A stretch of DNA of 37,100 nt from an uncultured Bacilli bacterium (GTDB taxonomy: Bacteria > Bacillota_I > Bacilli_A > RF39 > UBA660): contig CALVRE010000017.1 of NCBI GenBank assembly GCA_944358455.1, positions 1 to 37,100 on the forward strand. The letters are read 5' to 3'. Below the pieces are notes generated by a model that worked only from the letters and a program-made list of their open reading frames with translations, did no database searches and was not told the DNA's origin. Positions 32,891 through 37,100 of the stretch are shown in pieces. Each line of letters opens with the position of its first letter. The first letter of the stretch is position 1. Both the position numbers and the translations under genes were made by a program.

Positions 32891-33364
32891 ATGGATATTA
32901 CATTAAAGGAAATTGAATTAGAAAAAAAAGACATATTAGATAATTTAATGCAATTATATATGCATAATATTAGTCTGAACTTTCCAATGGATTTTGATTC
33001 GAATACAGGTATGTATGGATATGATAATATTGAAAAATATTTTGAAAATGATAATAATAAAGCATTTTTTATATTAAAAGACAATGAAATCGCTGGTTTT
33101 ATGTTAATCGATTTATTAGATGAAAAAAATATTGTTCAGGAACTGTTTGTATTAAATAATTATAAAAGAAAAGGTGTAGGAAAAACAGCTGTAAGTATAT
33201 TATTCGATAAGTTTAAAGGAAATTGGGAAATAAAATCATTACCTTGCTCTGAAAATGCTGAAAAATTTTGGATATCTTCAGTTAAAAAATACACAAACGA
33301 TAAATTTAATTTAGAATATGTAGGTAAATTTAATAGAGCTGTTTTAACATTTAATAATGATTAA
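32891..33364 (+). CDS. GNAT-family N-acetyltransferase
   Basis: A 157-residue acetyltransferase. The acyl-CoA site is visible as VQELFVLNNYKRKGVGKTAV (about residues 80-99, the Q/R-x-x-G-x-G/A loop), preceded by beta strands FFILKDNEIAGFMLID. It follows the aminopeptidase by three bases and overlaps the next gene by eight. In the pathway it may acetylate an amine exposed after leader removal, either to finish the product or to inactivate it as self-protection. No closer subfamily is recognised. Confidence 0.85.
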   Translation: MDITLKEIELEKKDILDNLMQLYMHNISLNFPMDFDSNTGMYGYDNIEKYFENDNNKAFFILKDNEIAGFMLIDLLDEKNIVQELFVLNNYKRKGVGKTAVSILFDKFKGNWEIKSLPCSENAEKFWISSVKKYTNDKFNLEYVGKFNRAVLTFNND

Positions 33365-34568
33365 TTTAGAGAATTATAAAAAAAGAAAACTAAAAGAGCT
33401 TTCTATACTTAATGAATACATAGGTAATAAGATATATTTATCAAACTGTGATACTGAAAAAGACATATTAGAATATAAGAACTTAATTATAAAACATTTG
33501 CGAAATGATAATCGTGAAAAATTTTATCATCATTTAACTAATAATAATCAGATTAATTTTCAAAATGAATTATTTGATTATCATTATACTTATGAAAGAT
33601 TCAATGGATTCATTAAAGTAGATAAATTTGCTAATAGGTTTTACAATTTATCGAATCAAATTTTTAGTGAGACATATTTTACCAATTGTGGTATGACAGC
33701 AATAGTTTCTTTATTAACTTCTATGGGTTTAATGAGTGATGTTTCTATAGATTTATTATATGAAGAAACATATTTTGAAACAATTAAATATTTGTCTGTT
33801 GTTAATAATGGTATCAAATACAAAGCATTATATATTGATACAATTGCTTCAGATTTTTCGTTTGAAATTGATAAAGAATTGTTATCTAATTATAGTTATA
33901 TAATCATAGATACTACTTGTTTTTTAGGAAATGAGTTTAATAATATGATTCATTTTATTCTTAAACAAAACATTCCTTGTATACTAGTAAGAAGTCATAC
34001 AAAGTTAGATTTGATTGGCACTGAATATTCACATATGGGATCAGTTTCATTTATTAAACCAAACAAAATAGAAAAAATCGTAGAGGAAAATTTAGAAAAT
34101 ATTGAGTCTAGTTGTAAACATTTAATTGGTGTATATGGAGCTTGTTTAATACCAGAAAATTTTCCACCTTTCTTTTTAAACAACGAAATTAAATCACTTA
34201 ACAAAGAAAGAATAAAAATAGTGTCAAACAATACAACGGATTTTTGTGATATTTTGAAGAAAAATAATATAGATTATCAATTACCTAATCATAAACAATT
34301 TTGCTTAATTTATTTAGGTAAACAAGATATTAAATTAGAAGATTTAAAAATCCAAATTATAAATTTTTGTAATAAACTTAACTTTAATGGATATAATGTT
34401 TATCACGCTGTTAGTTTTGGTTTCGATTATATTGCTGTTGATTGCTATCAAAACTTTATTGATGGAACGTTTAAAATTAGGGTTTGTTTAAATGATGGAC
34501 CTATAGAAAATGTTCATAAATTTTCAGATGAATTTTTAAAGTTCTTAAAAAATCAAAAATTAATATAA
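33357..34568 (+). CDS. PLP-dependent fold-type I enzyme
   Basis: A 403-residue protein with the pattern of fold-type I PLP enzymes: TNCGMTAIVSLL (phosphate-binding loop, about 109-120), IIIDTTC with D185 for the pyridine nitrogen, and VRSHTKLDLIG with K216 as the Schiff-base lysine. The small C-terminal domain is present (NGYNVYHAVSFGFDYIAVD). The family is too broad to give a reaction: transamination, C-S lyase or decarboxylase chemistry are all possible. As the last gene of the coupled set (8-base overlap with the GNAT gene), it may process a residue or fragment freed from the peptide. Confidence 0.7.
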   Translation: MINLENYKKRKLKELSILNEYIGNKIYLSNCDTEKDILEYKNLIIKHLRNDNREKFYHHLTNNNQINFQNELFDYHYTYERFNGFIKVDKFANRFYNLSNQIFSETYFTNCGMTAIVSLLTSMGLMSDVSIDLLYEETYFETIKYLSVVNNGIKYKALYIDTIASDFSFEIDKELLSNYSYIIIDTTCFLGNEFNNMIHFILKQNIPCILVRSHTKLDLIGTEYSHMGSVSFIKPNKIEKIVEENLENIESSCKHLIGVYGACLIPENFPPFFLNNEIKSLNKERIKIVSNNTTDFCDILKKNNIDYQLPNHKQFCLIYLGKQDIKLEDLKIQIINFCNKLNFNGYNVYHAVSFGFDYIAVDCYQNFIDGTFKIRVCLNDGPIENVHKFSDEFLKFLKNQKLI

Positions 34569-34596
34569 ATATTTATATTGCAGTATGTAATAGTGA

Positions 34597-35207
34597 AAAT
34601 GTATTTATTGATAATGTTAAAAAATTGATTTAATTTTTGAAGATGATGTACAAACTTATTTAAAATATAATAATTATTATTATGTAACTGCATATAAACA
34701 TAATTTTCCAAAATACCCATCCCTAGCTGGAAAATATGAAGGACTATATCAAAATTTAGATTTTGCATATTTAAAAGATATGGCAATTATTGATTATAGA
34801 ATCAGATTACTATTGGTTAAGATGATAATTGATATTGAACTTTATTTAAAAATAAAATAGAAGAAATCGAAGATGAGAATGGGTATAGAATAGTTAATTT
34901 GTATTTGGAAAAAGACTTCAATGATGAAAAGTTTTCTAAAAGCGTTCATAATAGTATTTCTAAAAAAGTAGGTAATGAATATTATCAAAAAATATTTTCT
35001 AAATATGATGTTGATAAAGATAGAAAGTTAGAAAATATACCAATATGGAAATTCCTTGAAATTATTACATTTGTCGAATTAGTTAATTTCTATGATTTTT
35101 ACACTAAAGAATATAATTTAGTGGATCAAAATAGAGATGTATATATATTAAGAGATATTGCGAAACTAAGAAATGCTGTTGCACATAATACATGTATATT
35201 AAGTTAG
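34597..35207 (+). pseudogene. Broken Abi_2-family (abortive infection) gene
   Basis: Fragments of one Abi_2-type protein lie in different frames. After FIDNVKKLI, a stop (TAA near 34630) breaks the frame. The next piece (34639-34860) reads FEDDVQTYLKYNNYYYVTAYK, then NLDFAYLKDMAIIDYRIRLLLVKMIIDIELYLK before a stop. A frame change in the A-rich run near 34850 leads to 34860-35207, ending with IWKFLEIITFVELVN and LRDIAKLRNAVAHNTCILS. The LLxxIE helix and the RNxxAHN ending are typical of AbiD/AbiF proteins. At least two lesions make it non-functional. The intact ancestor would have been a phage-defence gene. Confidence 0.75.
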
Positions 35208-35257
35208 TTAAATAAGAAGACAATGTTTATCCTACATTATACAAAACTCTACAATAT

Positions 35258-35406
35258 ATGGATGATAGCGAATTCCTTTGCTTGCCCGGAGGTATGTAAA
35301 ACTAAGTGAAACAACAGAGCTTGCAGTTAAACGTGAATTGTTAGAAAAAGTAGGAAAAACGTTTGATATTAGTAAATATTTAGGTGTAGTAGAAATTACT
35401 TTATAA
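35258..35406 (+). pseudogene. Frameshifted Nudix hydrolase remnant
   Basis: DSEFLCLPGG is read in one frame (from 35258) and VKLSETTELAVKRELLEKVG in another. Joined, they give a Nudix box: GG, five residues, E, seven residues, RE-LL-E-K-V-G. The frame then runs through TFDISKYLGVVEITL to TAA at 35404. The 5' part is missing and a frameshift lies just after the GG. A dead gene fragment. Confidence 0.65.
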
Positions 35407-35422
35407 ATAAATATTCAAAAAA

Positions 35423-35572
35423 ATGCATTATTATTTAATGAGTTCTATAGAAAATATAGATACTAATAATTTTACTATTATTGAAAATGATATTAGATCT
35501 AGTTTTCTTAAACAAATTTTAGAAAGTGAAAATCTTGAATTTAATCATTTAATTTTTAATGAGTTAGATTAA
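35423..35572 (+). pseudogene. Short gene remnant after the Nudix fragment
   Basis: A 49-codon frame (MHYYLMSSIENIDTNN... to FNELD) without a good ribosome binding site. It may be the C-terminal part of the same decayed gene as the Nudix fragment, or of another. No domain is recognised. Confidence 0.3.
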
Positions 35573-35936
35573 GTACATTACTATTTATAATAAAAAATGA
35601 TAATTATTTAAAACTTAAAAAGATTTTAATATTTATAGATAGAAATCTTTAGATTATCAATTCAAGTGATATAGTTACTATGAAAGGTATAAGCTTTTTA
35701 GAGAAAAATAGTAATTGAACTATATATATATAAAATATTTTGGGATTTTATACCTGTTTAAAATATTACCTAATTTAATATTTTTTTAGATTTTCCTTAA
35801 TTATATTTAATTTTCTTTAATATAATTTAAACAAAAAAGGTTGAAAAATAAGGGGGAAATGAAGTTATAAAATAAAAAGTGACTAAATAACTTCGCACTC
35901 GTGAAGTGACGCTTGAGAAACATTTATCTTTACATT
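35573..35936 (+). other. Gene-free AT-rich right edge of the island
   Basis: No credible gene. The stretch holds TA runs, similar words ATTTTCCTTAATTATATTTA and ATTTTCTTTAATATAATTTA side by side (about 35788-35827), and a short imperfect stem around ACTTCGCACTCGTGAAGT (about 35889-35907). The island probably ends in this stretch. Confidence 0.4.
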
Positions 35937-35964
35937 AAAAGGAAACTATTTTAGTTTCCTTTTT
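35937..35964. terminator. Bidirectional terminator
   Basis: AAAAGGAAAC and GTTTCCTTTT pair around TATTTTA. It ends the minus-strand gene, whose stop lies inside the stem, and could stop plus-strand readthrough from the island. Confidence 0.85.
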
Positions 35965-36605
35965 AAATCGGGTATTTTAATATTTGGGAAGGCTTTAATT
36001 AAACGTCTACTCCAAATAGATCGATGTTTGAGAATATATTTGACTTTCTCGGTTATTTCGTTGGTTGCATCGGTTCGAACATTGTCGATTGTCAGTTTTA
36101 ATTTGGTAATAATCGAGAAAGATAGAACGATGTCGATCAAATGAAGAACAAGTAGAATACTTGTTAGAATGACAAAATAGTTTTGGGGAATCATATTTAA
36201 AAGGTATTCGACATTTGGATTGATATATTTGATTAGTAGAAAACCGAGAGCTCCAAATAGAAGACTATTTTCTAAACAAATTCTCCCATTTAAATTGAAT
36301 TTGCGATGACTGTAGTCCCACCATCTAGCATGGAATAACTTTTCCATGATGTAGCTTGTAAAATATTCTAAAACGGAACAAATGATGACAGCCATACAAA
36401 AGAGGGTAATGGGGTCGTTGTGATATTTGCCCAAGAAAAAAATCATGCTGATGGAAGCCCATCCATAGATTGGGCAATATGGACCGATTAAAAATCCACG
36501 ATCTGTAAATTTTTTGTTGACAATACTACAACATATTATTTCCATTAACCAACCACAACATGAATAAAAGAGATAGAGGGCAAAATAATATAAAAATTGA
36601 TACAT
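35946..36605 (-). CDS. CmpB-like membrane protein (putative ABC transporter type IV family)
   Basis: A 219-residue membrane protein matching the PF06541 pattern: N-terminal FYSCCGWLMEIIC, then RGFLIGPYCPIYGWASI, LEYFTSYIMEKLFHARWWDYS and LNGRICLENSLLFGALG. About five spans are followed by a basic cytosolic tail (HRSIWSRRLIKAF...). The family is annotated as putative ABC transporter permeases, but no ATPase is adjacent and the biochemical role is not settled. Conserved Trp, Glu, Tyr and Arg residues in the membrane segments suggest a bound ligand. A TAGGAG box sits just ahead of the start. Host-like codon use marks the return to the backbone. Confidence 0.85.
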   Translation of the reverse strand: MYQFLYYFALYLFYSCCGWLMEIICCSIVNKKFTDRGFLIGPYCPIYGWASISMIFFLGKYHNDPITLFCMAVIICSVLEYFTSYIMEKLFHARWWDYSHRKFNLNGRICLENSLLFGALGFLLIKYINPNVEYLLNMIPQNYFVILTSILLVLHLIDIVLSFSIITKLKLTIDNVRTDATNEITEKVKYILKHRSIWSRRLIKAFPNIKIPDLKRKLK

Positions 36606-36802
36606 AAAATCACTCCTAACTGTTTTTGTTACTATAGAAAATGGATGGAAAATTAGAATGTGGTCTAAAAACAGGAAGGACGTATGATGGTTCGTTTGTT
36701 TTCAGAAATTCTATTCTATTTTATTTTATCTTTTTTTTTTCACTTTGTCCACCTTATCACCGAAATATAGTGGAATACGTATAATAACATTGAGGTGATG
36801 AT

Positions 36803-37100
36803 ATGCGACCAATTATTGGGATTGTCGGACGTAGTGAGACGGCAGCAGATGGGTATTCTTTGATGTCGGTTCACGAAGAATATCGCAATGCCGTATTAAA
36901 AAAAGGAGGATTACCAATTTTAATTTTGCCAACCCAAATTTTGGATTATCGCACGACGAAAACGGCTGATATTCCATTGCTTTCTTATGAGGAAAAAGAG
37001 AAACTAAAATTTATTGTCGACTTATGTGATGGTATTATTCATCCTGGAGGGGAACGAATTTATGAATATGATCATGTAATTTGTGATTATTGTAGAGATT
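36803..37100 (+). CDS. Class I glutamine amidotransferase-like peptidase C26 (N-terminal part, cut by window end)
   Basis: An open frame from ATG 36803, behind GAGGTGATG, running off the right edge after 99 codons. The protein starts RPIIGIVGRSE, then SVHEEYRNAVLKKGGLPILI, and CDGIIHPGGE, the pattern of gamma-glutamyl-gamma-aminobutyrate hydrolase-like C26 enzymes (PuuD type), which hydrolyse gamma-glutamyl bonds. The GG of HPGG precedes the family's oxyanion strand; the catalytic Cys and His would lie beyond the window. A possible promoter (TTGTCC at 36745, TATAGT at 36766) is weak because the spacing is only 15 bp. Confidence 0.85.
   Translation, partial: MRPIIGIVGRSETAADGYSLMSVHEEYRNAVLKKGGLPILILPTQILDYRTTKTADIPLLSYEEKEKLKFIVDLCDGIIHPGGERIYEYDHVICDYCRD

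Noticed and set aside
34899-35207. A 102-residue frame that could be taken as an intact gene
   Set aside because: It is only the C-terminal part of an Abi_2 protein; matching upstream pieces are in other frames.
1-37100. CRISPR arrays, tRNA or rRNA genes
   Set aside because: No regularly spaced repeats with unique spacers, no cloverleaf-like tRNA and no rRNA-like stretches were seen by eye.

Overview
The window comes from an AT-rich Gram-positive bacterium of the Bacillota, most likely a gut member of the Bacilli or a related low-GC lineage. Reasons: strong AAGGAGG-type ribosome binding sites, TTGACA/TATAAT promoters, many hairpin-plus-T terminators, a CIRCE heat-shock operator, LicD, DUF368 and DUF2238 membrane proteins, a peptidoglycan amidase with LysM repeats, a CwlJ/SleB-type hydrolase and a CotY/CotZ-type spore coat protein. 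The last three suggest a spore former or a recent descendant of one. TGA is a stop codon, so the standard code applies. The host backbone uses many CG-containing codons (ACG, TCG, CGT). Two blocks, about 600-6775 and 26500-35900, are visibly more AT-rich and nearly avoid such codons, as expected for transferred DNA.

Layout. (1) 1-7745: an N-acetylmuramoyl-L-alanine amidase/LysM gene cut in two by a 6225 bp element. The element carries UPF0158, SWIM-finger, RhuM-like (with an in-frame stop) and zinc peptidase genes, a ribbon-helix-helix protein, two small ORFs and a large serine recombinase. The same 8 bases, TGGGGATA, stand at both junctions, and removing one copy plus the element rejoins the LysM codons exactly in frame. 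(2) 7780-8956, minus strand: the CwlJ-like hydrolase and a degenerate GDPD-like protein. (3) 9084-14753: an ABC-F protein with a leader ORF, MsrAB, and an ABC exporter operon. (4) 14756-16285: a surface protein with a C-terminal domain resembling diversity-generating-retroelement targets, preceded by a ten-G tract and a terminator-like hairpin. (5) 16330-21267: CIRCE-controlled Hsp20, a Cthe_2159-type protein, LicD, and an ArsR/P1B-ATPase metal efflux operon with its operator. (6) 21316-26457: a giant prepilin-like adhesin, DUF368, the coat protein and two orphan genes.

(7) 26573-34568 is the most novel region: a compact operon behind two possible promoters. It encodes a 30-residue peptide ending GVCHCN, a radical SAM/SPASM enzyme with a probable N-terminal leader-binding domain, a SPASM-like protein with no radical SAM motif, a second radical SAM enzyme without SPASM, a Tet(M)-like ribosomal-protection GTPase, an M29 aminopeptidase, a GNAT acetyltransferase and a PLP-dependent enzyme. 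Consecutive genes from the first radical SAM enzyme onward overlap or lie within a few bases. I read it as an undescribed or little-described RiPP-type pathway making a small, heavily modified product that acts on, or is countered at, the ribosome. No transporter is encoded. (8) 34597-35572 holds broken Abi-family and Nudix genes, followed by a host membrane gene (CmpB-like) and the start of a C26-type glutamine amidotransferase running off the right edge.
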